Below, in pieces: positions 1-7,301 of a stretch of DNA of 64,000 nt; within the stretch, counting starts at the first letter, position 1, and every line of letters begins with the position of its first letter. The position numbers were made by a program, and so were the translations under genes. Below the pieces are notes generated by a model. The model ran no database searches. It was not told the origin of the DNA and saw nothing but the letters and a program-made list of their open reading frames with translations. Source of the DNA: Desemzia incerta (GTDB lineage Bacteria > Bacillota > Bacilli > Lactobacillales > Carnobacteriaceae); contig NZ_FOXW01000006.1 in NCBI RefSeq assembly GCF_900115825.1, forward strand, positions 62,001 to 126,000, read 5' to 3'.

Positions 1-103
1 TATCTTGGATCGAGGTTCCATCGTATCCTTTTTCTAAGAATAACTTTTCTGCTACTTCCAGAATTTTTTTCCTAGTTTCTTCTGGATACTTATTCCTTGC
101 CAT
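1..103 (-). CDS. TetR/AcrR family regulator, N-terminal part only (runs off left edge)
   Basis: The first 34 codons of a minus-strand gene are visible. They read as the start of a TetR-type DNA-binding domain: a basic N-terminus, then a helix with the pattern KKILEVAEKLFLEKGYDGTS, the usual first helix and turn of the family. The ATG at 103-101 is preceded by AAAGAGAGG at 119-111, a good ribosome binding site. The rest, including the ligand domain, lies outside the window, so the inducer and target cannot be named. Two operator-like palindromes lie just upstream, consistent with autoregulation. Confidence 0.85.
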   Translation of the reverse strand, partial: MARNKYPEETRKKILEVAEKLFLEKGYDGTSIQD

Positions 104-121
104 GAAATCACCTCTCTTTGA

Positions 122-162
122 ATACCAGTGGTATGTAATTACATAATACATACCACTGGTAT
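122..162. promoter_or_regulatory. Double TetR-type operator
   Basis: Two copies of a 13-bp palindrome of form ATACCA-N-TGGTAT lie at 122-134 and 150-162, with centres 28 bp apart. The whole block is itself a perfect inverted repeat with 16-bp arms (122-137 and 147-162). It sits 19 bp upstream of the TetR start codon. The symmetry is seen directly; binding by that TetR protein is inferred from position. Confidence 0.7.
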
Positions 163-353
163 CTATGTCAACTATTTTTGTTTTATACTGATATTTTTAA
201 GCACAAATTCTTCACTATCTTTATTATTGCTTATGACATATATTCCAACATTTCTTTTGCTGATTTACGGTATGATCAAAATTTTCTTGTAAAACTGGTT
301 TGAACTCTATAGTATGAACGATGAGACCAAAAAGAGGAAGAGGCCAATAATAC

Positions 354-800
354 ATGAAGATTATTAAAGAAGAACCCGCTAATATAGAAGAATTGAAAAT
401 CAAAGCCAACACAAAAGATGATTGGAAAGTCAGAATGGAAGCTGTAAAAGAATTAGCTAAGTATGACTGTCAAAAATCTAGATACATCTTAACTAAACTG
501 GCTACTAGCGACCGCGTTTTCGCTGTTAAAGAAGCTGCTTTTTATGCAGCTCGTTTTATGGGTGTTACTGAAAAAGGCGAGCAATTGCCAACACCAAGAA
601 AAAAAATAGGCTATACTAAGAAAGCTTACGCGAAAATTTTCAACCGTGTAAAACGTGATACACAAATGGAAGAGCTTGATTTAGCTGTATTTAAAAAACA
701 GTTCCAAGTTGTTTCTCCAGAGATGTATGACGTAATGCAATATGAAAAACAAGAAGATTTTGATGCTTGGATCGCTGATTCTTACGCAGAGTTCTGCTAA
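354..800 (+). CDS. HEAT-repeat domain protein
   Basis: A 148-residue soluble protein. Residues about 15-70 form paired amphipathic helices of HEAT type (pattern W+VR-EAVKELA followed by VKEAAFYAARFMG). The C-terminal half is charged and predicted helical, with no signal peptide or membrane segment. HEAT repeats are protein-interaction scaffolds, so no reaction can be assigned. A purine-rich AGAGGAAGAGG tract just upstream of the ATG serves as ribosome binding site. It is monocistronic; the next gene has its own promoter at about 925. Confidence 0.75.
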   Translation: MKIIKEEPANIEELKIKANTKDDWKVRMEAVKELAKYDCQKSRYILTKLATSDRVFAVKEAAFYAARFMGVTEKGEQLPTPRKKIGYTKKAYAKIFNRVKRDTQMEELDLAVFKKQFQVVSPEMYDVMQYEKQEDFDAWIADSYAEFC

Positions 801-924
801 ATTCTGCATCATCTTTATTGAAATAGTTTTACCTAAGAATCATTTGTCTACTACAAGGCAAGTGATTTTTTTATCTTCATCCAGTCATTAAATTCTTAAT
901 CTGCTATATTAAACCAACCTAAAT

Positions 925-953
925 TTGAAAACGTTTTCTTTTAGTGAGATAAT
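925..953 (+). promoter_or_regulatory. ceo promoter with overlapping cre-like site
   Basis: TTGAAA (925-930), a 17-bp spacer and GATAAT (948-953) form a near-consensus sigma-A promoter. The perfect 12-bp palindrome GAAAACGTTTTC at 927-938 overlaps the -35 box and matches the catabolite-responsive element consensus. CcpA binding here would be expected to repress. A short hairpin (ATCGACTT and AAGTTGAT arms, about 961-980) follows in the leader. Confidence 0.7.
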
Positions 954-1003
954 GAAGATAATCGACTTTTATAAGTTGATAACTATATTAGGGGGTCAGG
1001 ATA

Positions 1004-2029
1004 ATGAATTTAGAACAATTAAAAACTGTTGGATTTGTCAACAGTTCTAAAATGGGTGAAAAAAGAATAGCCTTGCTGCCTAAGGATATCGTCCAAATAG
1101 AGCATAGGGAAAACTTATTTTTTGAAGAAGGTTATGGAGCTAATCTAAACATTTCGGATACAGAGTATGCGGATCTAGGCTGCCAGATCGTATCTAAAGA
1201 AGTGGCTTTAGCACAAGATATCATTTGCGATCCTAAGATCGGTGATGCAGATTATTTAACCGATCTGCAACTAGGACAGACCTTGTTTGGCTGGGTCCAC
1301 GCCGTCCAGAGTAAAGAAGTGACAGATATCTTAGTCGCTAACGAATTATCTGCCTATGCTTGGGAAGATATGTATGAAGACAATCGACATTCTTATTGGC
1401 GTAATAATGAGCTGGCTGGTGAAGCAGCTGTAATGCATGCCTATCAACTAAATGGATCAATGCCTTATGAAACAAAAGCGGCTATCTTAGGTCGCGGCAA
1501 CACCGCTCGTGGAGCACAACGTATTTTGACCAGCTTAGGGGCTGAGGTTCGTGTTTATAACCGTCACCAAGAAAAACTGTTCCAAAAAGAAATAGCCGAA
1601 TTTGATGTGATCGTCAATGCAGTCTTATGGGATACTGCTCGTACAGATCATTTAGTCTATAAAACAGATTTAAAACGACTAAAACCAGGCACTATGATCA
1701 TTGATGTGAGTTGTGATGAGAATGGCGCTATTGAAACTACTAAACCAACTACTTTAAGTGATCCAATTTATGAGATCGACCACGTGATCCACTATGCAGT
1801 TGATCATACCCCTACTCTTTTTTACCGCACTTCTTCAAGTGCCATCTCAAATGAAACAGCTAAATATATAGATGATTTGATTGAAGGACGCACAAACCCC
1901 ATCTTAAAAGATGCCTTGATTATCGATAAAGGCAAAATCATTGATGAACGCATCAATCAATTCCAACAAAGGAATATTCCTGATTTATTCATAGAAACTG
2001 ACAAAACTGATCCGGCTTCAGCCGTTTGA
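1004..2029 (+). CDS. ceo: N5-(carboxyethyl)ornithine synthase
   Basis: A 341-residue cytosolic protein of the alanine dehydrogenase/transhydrogenase superfamily. The N-terminal half carries the family's KRIALLP segment (residues 20-26). The dinucleotide-binding loop GRGNTARG is at 163-170, followed by a strand with the pattern VRVYNRHQEK. Length and pattern fit Lactococcus CEO synthase, which reductively condenses pyruvate with ornithine (or lysine) using NADPH to give opine-like N-carboxyethyl amino acids. The ribosome binding site AGGGGG at 990-995 fixes the start. It is monocistronic, closed by a terminator at 2038. Alanine dehydrogenase is a less likely alternative because the family's usual N-terminal residues differ. 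Confidence 0.85.
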   Translation: MNLEQLKTVGFVNSSKMGEKRIALLPKDIVQIEHRENLFFEEGYGANLNISDTEYADLGCQIVSKEVALAQDIICDPKIGDADYLTDLQLGQTLFGWVHAVQSKEVTDILVANELSAYAWEDMYEDNRHSYWRNNELAGEAAVMHAYQLNGSMPYETKAAILGRGNTARGAQRILTSLGAEVRVYNRHQEKLFQKEIAEFDVIVNAVLWDTARTDHLVYKTDLKRLKPGTMIIDVSCDENGAIETTKPTTLSDPIYEIDHVIHYAVDHTPTLFYRTSSSAISNETAKYIDDLIEGRTNPILKDALIIDKGKIIDERINQFQQRNIPDLFIETDKTDPASAV

Positions 2030-2037
2030 TAAAAAAT

Positions 2038-2083
2038 AAACTGATGAGTATTCGAGATTGTTCTGAGTACTCATCAGTTTTTT
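2038..2083. terminator. Bidirectional terminator between ceo and the B3/4 gene
   Basis: Arms AAACTGATGAGTA (2038-2050) and TACTCATCAGTTT (2068-2080) are followed by T6 on the plus strand and preceded by an A-rich run that gives T residues on the minus strand. It can serve both convergent genes. Confidence 0.85.
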
Positions 2084-2088
2084 CGTTG

Positions 2089-2796
2089 TTATAGTGAGAC
2101 ACTAGTGCTAGGTTTGGCTATCTTTTCTATATGGCTTTCCGTTTCAAAATAAACATCTACCAATCGTTTTAATTCTTTTACAGCTTTATCTGCACGCTGA
2201 TGTTGTTCTGGATTGATGGATTCGATAACCAATACGGCATCGGTAGTCTCTTCCTTTAGCATCGTTCGCTGCGCTTCCCGCCAGTTCCAGCAACGGCAAA
2301 CAGCTCCCTTTTCATCTCCATAAATAATCTCTCCAGGTAAAGCCGGTGCATCTGACTCTGCCCCTAAAGGTAAAAAGCTCTCTCCTCCCGCTGCTACACC
2401 AAGATACAAATCTCCTTCAATAGACTGCAGGTCTTCTCCTCCGCATGGCAAAGCGTACGTTAACGAAATACTGTTATAAATATCTACCAAAGAATTGATT
2501 GGTTGAAAATCTCTGCCTTGATCAACACGTTTCAACAGTGCCTCAATGGAAGAACGGGCTCCTTTTTTGGTTTTAAAGGTGCTGAAGGCTTCTCGCCACT
2601 CTTTAATGACACTGTTCTGGCTGAAAACTTCTTCTGTTAAGTATCCTTTGGCAGCTTCTTTTCCATCTTTCAATAAGTCGATCAAATAACGCTCATCTTG
2701 TGGTTTGTGGTTATTGATTCCTTTCACCACCACTAGATGAAGCTGTGCTTCAGGGAACAACTTCCAAAAATCCTCTTCAACTCTAAACTGTTTCAT
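2089..2796 (-). CDS. B3/B4 tRNA-binding domain protein (COG3382 type)
   Basis: A 235-residue soluble protein of the B3/B4-domain family, related to the editing domain of phenylalanyl-tRNA synthetase beta subunit. Stand-alone members are thought to act on tRNA or in trans-editing, but the substrate is not established. The pattern is recognisable in the central segment (LYNSISLTYALPCGGEDLQ-like) and in the GEIIYGD...CRCWNWREA stretch. The ATG at 2796 is preferred because AGGGG lies 8 nt upstream; a GTG at 2805 would overlap the preceding stop. It is the last gene of a MarR-GNAT-B3/4 operon. Confidence 0.75.
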   Translation of the reverse strand: MKQFRVEEDFWKLFPEAQLHLVVVKGINNHKPQDERYLIDLLKDGKEAAKGYLTEEVFSQNSVIKEWREAFSTFKTKKGARSSIEALLKRVDQGRDFQPINSLVDIYNSISLTYALPCGGEDLQSIEGDLYLGVAAGGESFLPLGAESDAPALPGEIIYGDEKGAVCRCWNWREAQRTMLKEETTDAVLVIESINPEQHQRADKAVKELKRLVDVYFETESHIEKIAKPSTSVSL

Positions 2797-2801
2797 CGTT
2801 T

Positions 2802-3332
2802 TCACCCCTGCTCTTTCGTTAGATTTTTCGTTAAGATCAAATCTGTCTGCTCGTCTTCGCCCATAAAAAATGAATGAGCTCCAGTTTGAACGAATCCTAA
2901 CTTTTTATAAAAAGCCAAAGCAGCCTGGTTATGCTCCCAAACGCCTAGCCAAAGGGTTGTTTTTTGATGAAATCTTGCCCGTTCTATAGCTTGTTGAATC
3001 AGTATTTTACCTAACCCTTTCCCTTTGAACTCAGGCAAAACATAGATTCGTTCTATTTCTAAGGCATCTTCGCCGTTTGTTTCCGATTGGGCTTCATTGA
3101 TATTGATTTTTAAGTATCCTGCCAAGTCGTATTCATCATATATAAAATAAAATTCTGAATCTTGGTTCAACAACTCTGTTTTCAGCTGTTCAATAGTGTA
3201 TGCTTTTTCTAAATAGTTGCACAAATCTTCTTCGGTATTTTGGTCTTCGAAAGTATCTCGAAACGTTTCAATGCTTATACTTCGCAATGTTTGTACTTCT
3301 TCCACAGTACATTTTTCCACTTCAACAGCCAT
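2802..3332 (-). CDS. GNAT N-acetyltransferase, PaiA-like
   Basis: A 176-residue GNAT acetyltransferase. The acetyl-CoA loop with the pattern LPEFKGKGLGKILIQQA lies at about residues 97-113. The C-terminal segment LGVWEHNQAALAFYKKLGF is typical of the PaiA subgroup, whose Bacillus subtilis member acetylates polyamines. The N-terminal pattern ETFRDTF also fits PaiA. AAGGAG lies 8 nt before the ATG. It lies between a MarR regulator and a B3/4-domain gene with gaps of 12 bp or overlap, so the three are co-transcribed. The actual acceptor substrate is not known. Confidence 0.82.
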   Translation of the reverse strand: MAVEVEKCTVEEVQTLRSISIETFRDTFEDQNTEEDLCNYLEKAYTIEQLKTELLNQDSEFYFIYDEYDLAGYLKININEAQSETNGEDALEIERIYVLPEFKGKGLGKILIQQAIERARFHQKTTLWLGVWEHNQAALAFYKKLGFVQTGAHSFFMGEDEQTDLILTKNLTKEQG

Positions 3333-3344
3333 TATTCATTCTCC

Positions 3345-3803
3345 TTAATAGTTATAATTTCTTTTCTGCCCTTTCTTTACGGCATTCCAGTCTACTTCTA
3401 TATTTTCTCTCACTTTTTCCAGCAAATCAGAAAGGACTTCAGCTTCTTCTTTTGATAATCCGTTCAATGCAACTGCATTAGAATAAGCATTTTCAGCTAA
3501 AATGTATGGAGCTACTTCTTTCCCTTTATTGGTTGGAAACAGCCGTTTGATTTTTTTATTCTCTTCATCATCTTTCCGTTCGATGAAGCCATTCTCTTCC
3601 AACTTCTTGACGGCTCTAGCTGCTGTTGTTCGATCCACTTTGATCATTTCAGCAAGCTTTTCTTGGATGATGCCGGGTTGTTCATAGATACGTACTAAAT
3701 AAAGGTATTGTCCGCGAGTCAGATCGTATTGTTTGAACTCGATATTCGCAATGGAATCCAATGCTCTAGCAATCATTCCGATGTCCCTTAAAATCTCCGT
3801 CAT
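3345..3803 (-). CDS. MarR family transcriptional regulator
   Basis: A 152-residue winged-helix protein. The recognition-helix region with the pattern VDRTTAARAVKKLEENGFIERK lies at about residues 60-81 and is followed by the wing (KDDEENKKIKRLFPTNKG). The ribosome binding site GGAG lies 7 nt before the ATG. It is the first gene of an operon with the PaiA-like acetyltransferase and the B3/4 protein. A perfect 15-bp-arm palindrome over its promoter implies autorepression. The ligand is unknown. Confidence 0.9.
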   Translation of the reverse strand: MTEILRDIGMIARALDSIANIEFKQYDLTRGQYLYLVRIYEQPGIIQEKLAEMIKVDRTTAARAVKKLEENGFIERKDDEENKKIKRLFPTNKGKEVAPYILAENAYSNAVALNGLSKEEAEVLSDLLEKVRENIEVDWNAVKKGQKRNYNY

Positions 3804-3838
3804 CTGTTTTCTCCATCCTGCTGCATTTATTAACCTTT

Positions 3839-3877
3839 ATAGTAAAATATTTATGTTGCATTTGCAACATAAATATT
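3839..3877 (-). promoter_or_regulatory. MarR operon promoter covered by a perfect operator palindrome
   Basis: On the minus strand TTGCAA (3867-3862), a 17-bp spacer and TACTAT (3844-3839) form a promoter. A perfect inverted repeat with 15-bp arms (3846-3860 and 3863-3877) and a 2-bp centre covers the -35 box and the spacer. This is the expected position for a repressor site. Confidence 0.75.
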
Positions 3878-3994
3878 GAATTTCTTACTGCACTAAAAAA
3901 TGTATTTTTTAGTCTGATTGTTTTACAATAAAATAGTTCTATCTTAAAGTAGAATCCACAATATTTATAGTTCATTTAGAAAGGAGCAGCTTAC

Positions 3995-4366
3995 ATGTTC
4001 ATTATGTTTGATATCCGTTCATTCAATCAGCAACTGGATTTCAATCAACCTATGACTTGCCCTCATTGCGGTCATTTCGGTCGTTACGAAGTTTTTGTCA
4101 CAGGCAGTAGATTCCGGTTGTTTTTCGTTCCTCTATTTACCTTTGGAAAAAAATACTTGGCCCATACGACTTGCTGTGATTCTTGGTATGAGTTAGACAA
4201 GCAAACAGGAAAAGCGATCCAGAAGAAACAATCGGTGCATATCGAGGAAAGCGATTTAACGCAAATGTTGTCAAAAGGAACCTATACTTCAAAATGCCCT
4301 AATTGCGGACATCCAAATTCTCAAGAAACCAATTTTTGCCCGAATTGCGGTCAGCCGTTATCTTGA
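3995..4366 (+). CDS. Zinc-ribbon protein with two CxxC pairs at each end
   Basis: A 123-residue protein with a zinc ribbon near each end: CPHCGHFG at about residues 22-29, and CPNCGHPN...FCPNCGQ at the C-terminus. The middle contains an FFVPLFTFGKKY segment and a CC pair. Small zinc-ribbon proteins of this form are common in Firmicutes and of unknown function. AAGGAG lies 8 nt before the ATG; a second ATG three codons on is possible. A plausible promoter is TTTACA (3922) with TAAAGT (3945) at 17 bp. A terminator follows directly. Confidence 0.7.
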   Translation: MFIMFDIRSFNQQLDFNQPMTCPHCGHFGRYEVFVTGSRFRLFFVPLFTFGKKYLAHTTCCDSWYELDKQTGKAIQKKQSVHIEESDLTQMLSKGTYTSKCPNCGHPNSQETNFCPNCGQPLS

Positions 4367-4370
4367 TACT

Positions 4371-4412
4371 AAAAAAGTCGCATCAGCTCATGGAGCCTGA
4401 TACGACTTTTTT
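4371..4412 (+). terminator. Terminator after zinc-ribbon gene
   Basis: Stem arms AAAAGTCGCATCAG and CTGATACGACTTTT (one C-T mismatch) are followed by a T-rich run on the plus strand. Confidence 0.85.
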
Positions 4413-4498
4413 TATTGACTGAAAGTCTTTTTCTAACGTACTTTTACTTTCTGTGCACTTATTAAGCAGTGAATATATATTTAAGCAAACAGCATTTT

Positions 4499-5941
4499 TT
4501 AATCCTTATTTCGATAGAATCTTTTTAATTTTTGTACGTCAATTTCATCGATGAAATTTAAGCCAATCACTTCCAAAGCATCACCAGTTTTTATAAACAG
4601 ATTGATGTGTCCAATTTGTTTAGGGAACAGCCATCTCGTTGTTTGTTCAGAAAAGGATTGGACTTTTTGACGTTCGACAAAGGTTTGAACTTTTGAGAAC
4701 CATTCTATGTTTTGGATACATATTCGATGAGCGGTCTGAATCTGATAACCTTGGTGTTGTTCTTCAAGCCAAGAATTCAGCAGCAATATGAACATCACTG
4801 CTACAGCCGCTAATGCCAGCCAATAATTCAGAAATGCCAATCCTGCAGCGATCGGAATAAAGAGCAATTTCCATTTCCAGAAGTACCACAATTTTTTACG
4901 GGATACGAACTTTATTTCAGGACGAGTGAAGTTCCATTCCGGCAGTAATTCCGACAATGTCTCATAGAGCTGATGGTCAGAAATGATCGGCAAGATATAA
5001 AGCTTTTTGACGATTCCGCTTTCCCCTTCTGCTTCTTGCCCGCCTGCCAAAAGCAACTCAACAGTAGAGATCCCTAGTAATTTTCGAACCGGTTGCTGCC
5101 TGATCTTCAGACCTTGGATTTTTTCTACAGGAATCTTTTGGATTTTGCGTTCGAACAATCCACTTTCAATCGTTAACGTCTGATTTGTACGATTGACTTG
5201 AAAGTTATAGTACTGGATAAATGTCCTTAGAAGAGATAACAGCATGACGAAAACCAAACTAACGAATAAAATCGATAATGACGCCAACCATCCTGCTCGC
5301 AGCAAGCTTTCTGCCATTGAGGTAGTGGTAGTTATCCAATTTTCCGGAATAAATTCAGAAATGAAGATAATAACAGCGATCAATGTGGCCATGATACTCA
5401 AATCTGTCAGGGCAAATAAGACAATCTGACTGTTGGTGACTGTGTAGTCTGCAGAGCTTGATTCTTTTTGCATCTCCAGACCTGCTGAATGAATTTCACT
5501 TTCCGGCTGGTCTCCTTGGCGATACTTTTCAATCCATTCCCATACCTCAATGTTTACTGCAGGCATAGAGGCTTCTGCTTGCGTGCTTTCTCCCCCGGCA
5601 GTTTCGATCAAGAGCTGGATCACACCAAATGGTTTGAAGAAAAACCATTGGCGTTGCTTAATTGTTTGGATGCGTTCATAAGGAATGTCAGTTTCTCTCT
5701 TGCGAAAAACACCTCGGTAGAGGATGATTTTTTCAGAAGAAATCTGGTAAGTTTGAGAAAAATATTTCCACAGAGCTTGAATCAGCGACAATAAAACTAT
5801 CGCAGACAAAGCGATCAATCCAAAAAGGGTCATCAATTCTCCATTGAAAACTAATAAAAGAACTGCAAATGACCAACTCTTCAATCCCTTAAATAAATAA
5901 ATGAACACCGCCAAGGGATGAAATCTTTTCCGCTCAGACAT
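4499..5941 (-). CDS. ydbT: PH-domain membrane protein, YdbT-like
   Basis: A 480-residue membrane protein with several hydrophobic segments (about residues 15-55, 165-235 and 355-390) alternating with bacterial PH (DUF304) domains. Repeated motifs such as RETDIPYERIQTIKQRQ and RKIQKIPVEKIQGLKIRQQ are the signature of this family. In B. subtilis the ydbST pair belongs to the SigW envelope-stress regulon and contributes to resistance to a Bacillus bacteriocin. Its start overlaps the end of the upstream ydbS-like gene by 8 bp, so the two are translationally coupled. The stress role here is inferred from homology. Confidence 0.85.
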   Translation of the reverse strand: MSERKRFHPLAVFIYLFKGLKSWSFAVLLLVFNGELMTLFGLIALSAIVLLSLIQALWKYFSQTYQISSEKIILYRGVFRKRETDIPYERIQTIKQRQWFFFKPFGVIQLLIETAGGESTQAEASMPAVNIEVWEWIEKYRQGDQPESEIHSAGLEMQKESSSADYTVTNSQIVLFALTDLSIMATLIAVIIFISEFIPENWITTTTSMAESLLRAGWLASLSILFVSLVFVMLLSLLRTFIQYYNFQVNRTNQTLTIESGLFERKIQKIPVEKIQGLKIRQQPVRKLLGISTVELLLAGGQEAEGESGIVKKLYILPIISDHQLYETLSELLPEWNFTRPEIKFVSRKKLWYFWKWKLLFIPIAAGLAFLNYWLALAAVAVMFILLLNSWLEEQHQGYQIQTAHRICIQNIEWFSKVQTFVERQKVQSFSEQTTRWLFPKQIGHINLFIKTGDALEVIGLNFIDEIDVQKLKRFYRNKD

Positions 5942-6425
5942 CCTCTTTCGCCACCTTTACCAATTCAATGATTTGTTGGCGCAATTGAACGGCTTCTTCT
6001 ACGTCTAATCCCGATATATGGTGACTTGAGGCTGCTGTATGTATGACGATCTCCATTAATTTTTCTTTGCGTAAAAAGGGTCCTTGCTCTGTTTCGATAT
6101 GTTGGATCCGGTTGATGGGTACATGAGTAATAGTTCTGAAAATGTAACCATCTTGAAAAGATAAATCTTCAGGCGTGATTTCATATCGATGGAATTGGTA
6201 CCGATAAGGAATCAACAGCATCGCAATAATCGACCAGATAAGAACAACGGCAAAGTAAATCCCCATGCTCCACACCCATACTCCTTCTAACACATCCAGC
6301 CAATTTAGAAAAGCCGTCACCCCGATTCCGATGATCAAAAAAATTCCTGTTGTCACCAGATTGCTTTTCTTCCACACTTTTTTGATTCGCTCGGGCATTT
6401 GTTTTGGTAATAATGGATAGTCCAT
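5934..6425 (-). CDS. ydbS: PH-domain membrane protein, YdbS-like
   Basis: A 163-residue protein with two membrane segments (about residues 25-45 and 52-72) followed by a single bacterial PH domain containing the pattern THVPINRIQHIETEQGPF. This is the usual length and order for YdbS, the partner of YdbT. GGAGG lies upstream of the ATG. First gene of the two-gene operon. Its role in envelope defence is inferred from the B. subtilis pair. Confidence 0.85.
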   Translation of the reverse strand: MDYPLLPKQMPERIKKVWKKSNLVTTGIFLIIGIGVTAFLNWLDVLEGVWVWSMGIYFAVVLIWSIIAMLLIPYRYQFHRYEITPEDLSFQDGYIFRTITHVPINRIQHIETEQGPFLRKEKLMEIVIHTAASSHHISGLDVEEAVQLRQQIIELVKVAKEDV

Positions 6426-6494
6426 TCTATTCCTCCTCTATAATTTTTTCTTCTTTTATTCTTTCTAGAAAGTCCTGCTTGCTGTAAGTTTTTA

Positions 6495-6945
6495 TCACAG
6501 TGATTTTGACAGCCGGATCATGTCGCGGCACAGAATCCCATTTTCCATCAATTCTCCTTCATAATGCTCCGTGAAAAAGTCTCTGTCCACACTTGTGATC
6601 CTGAAGCCGCGTTTTTGATAAAACGCCAACTGTGCAATACTGGAATTCCCTGTTCCAACTTCTATCGTTTGAAAACCTTGGTCTTTCGTTTTTTCCAAAG
6701 CATGACTGATCAATTGTTTTCCGATCCCTTTACTTTGAAAATCTTCTCGTACGACTATATTTACCAGCTCAACCGTTTCAGGTCTAGTTGGCAGTAAGAC
6801 ATATGTACCGATAACTTGATTCTGGTTTTCCATCACAAAGCACTCCGCTCTTTTTAAATAAGCTTCAATGATTTTTTTGAGAAGGATCTGCCAGCAACAA
6901 TAAATCCATGGGCGGCGCTTCATCTGGTTGCAATTTTCTGATCAT
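6495..6945 (-). pseudogene. GNAT acetyltransferase, frameshifted in a poly-A tract
   Basis: The natural start is ATG at 6945, with AAGGAG 8 nt upstream. From there the frame reads MIRKLQPDEAPPMDLLLLAD and then stops. The rest of the protein (KIIEAYLKRAECFV onwards, with the GNAT loop VVREDFQSKGIGKQLI) continues in another frame. The break lies in a run of seven A residues (plus-strand T run 6872-6878); six would restore one open frame of about 149 residues. It is therefore a one-base insertion: a true pseudogene, a slippage-controlled gene or a sequencing error. The 142-residue open frame beginning inside it lacks a ribosome binding site. Confidence 0.75.
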
Positions 6946-6998
6946 CTAATTTGCTCCTTAACTTATTTTAAAGGATCTTGATTCATTATAACTGAAAG

Positions 6999-7033
6999 AA
7001 CCTGTCCGCAGAACTGCAGACAGGTTTTTTTGT
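6999..7033. terminator. Hairpin terminator
   Basis: Arms AACCTGTC (6999-7006) and GACAGGTT (7019-7026), with further pairing inside, are followed by a T7 run on the plus strand. On the minus strand the run is weaker (TTCTTTC), but the hairpin lies right behind the reconstructed stop of the small membrane gene. Confidence 0.65.
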
Positions 7034-7274
7034 TAAATAAATTTCAATACAAAATACGCTACAAAAACCCCAGATAAAACATACATGATTTTAAAAATAG
7101 CGGCATGTTTTCCTGAACATACTTTAAGGAATGTATAGAAAGTAAAGCACCGACAATGACAAGCAGCGCAGAAATGACCGCCATCGGAATCAAAACGATC
7201 GAAACAATCACTCCGAAAATAATCATCAGCAAGAAATTCACAAAAAAGACAGCTGTGCCAACAAAAATCGGCAC
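7033..7274 (-). pseudogene. Small membrane protein remnant, probably frameshifted
   Basis: Two reading frames join to give a plausible small membrane protein. The first, from about 7274 to 7135, is strongly hydrophobic (MIIFGVIVSIVLIPMAVISA, then LLVIVGALL). The second continues to a TAA at 7035-7033 and ends in another membrane segment (IMYVLSGVFVAYFVLKFI), directly before a terminator. One extra T near 7134 would join them. Staying in the first frame gives a 71-residue product with a less hydrophobic end. No good ribosome binding site is seen, and the first part overlaps a strong terminator. The family is not recognised. Confidence 0.45.
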
Positions 7275-7287
7275 AGCTGTCTTTTTT
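7242..7287. terminator. Strong bidirectional terminator after frmB
   Basis: A perfect 12-bp stem GACAGCTGTGCC (7248-7259) pairs with GGCACAGCTGTC (7270-7281) around a 10-nt loop. It is flanked by A6 and T6, so it works in both directions and ends the frmA-frmB transcript. Confidence 0.9.
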
Positions 7288-7301
7288 ACTTCATCATTGA
7301 T

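Noticed and set aside
3200-3481. Plus-strand ORF over the GNAT and MarR genes
   Set aside because: It is antisense to two well-supported genes with clear ribosome binding sites and has no family pattern.
7059-7274. Intact 71-residue membrane protein starting with GTG at 7274
   Set aside because: The start lies inside a strong terminator hairpin without a ribosome binding site, and the more natural C-terminus is in another frame.
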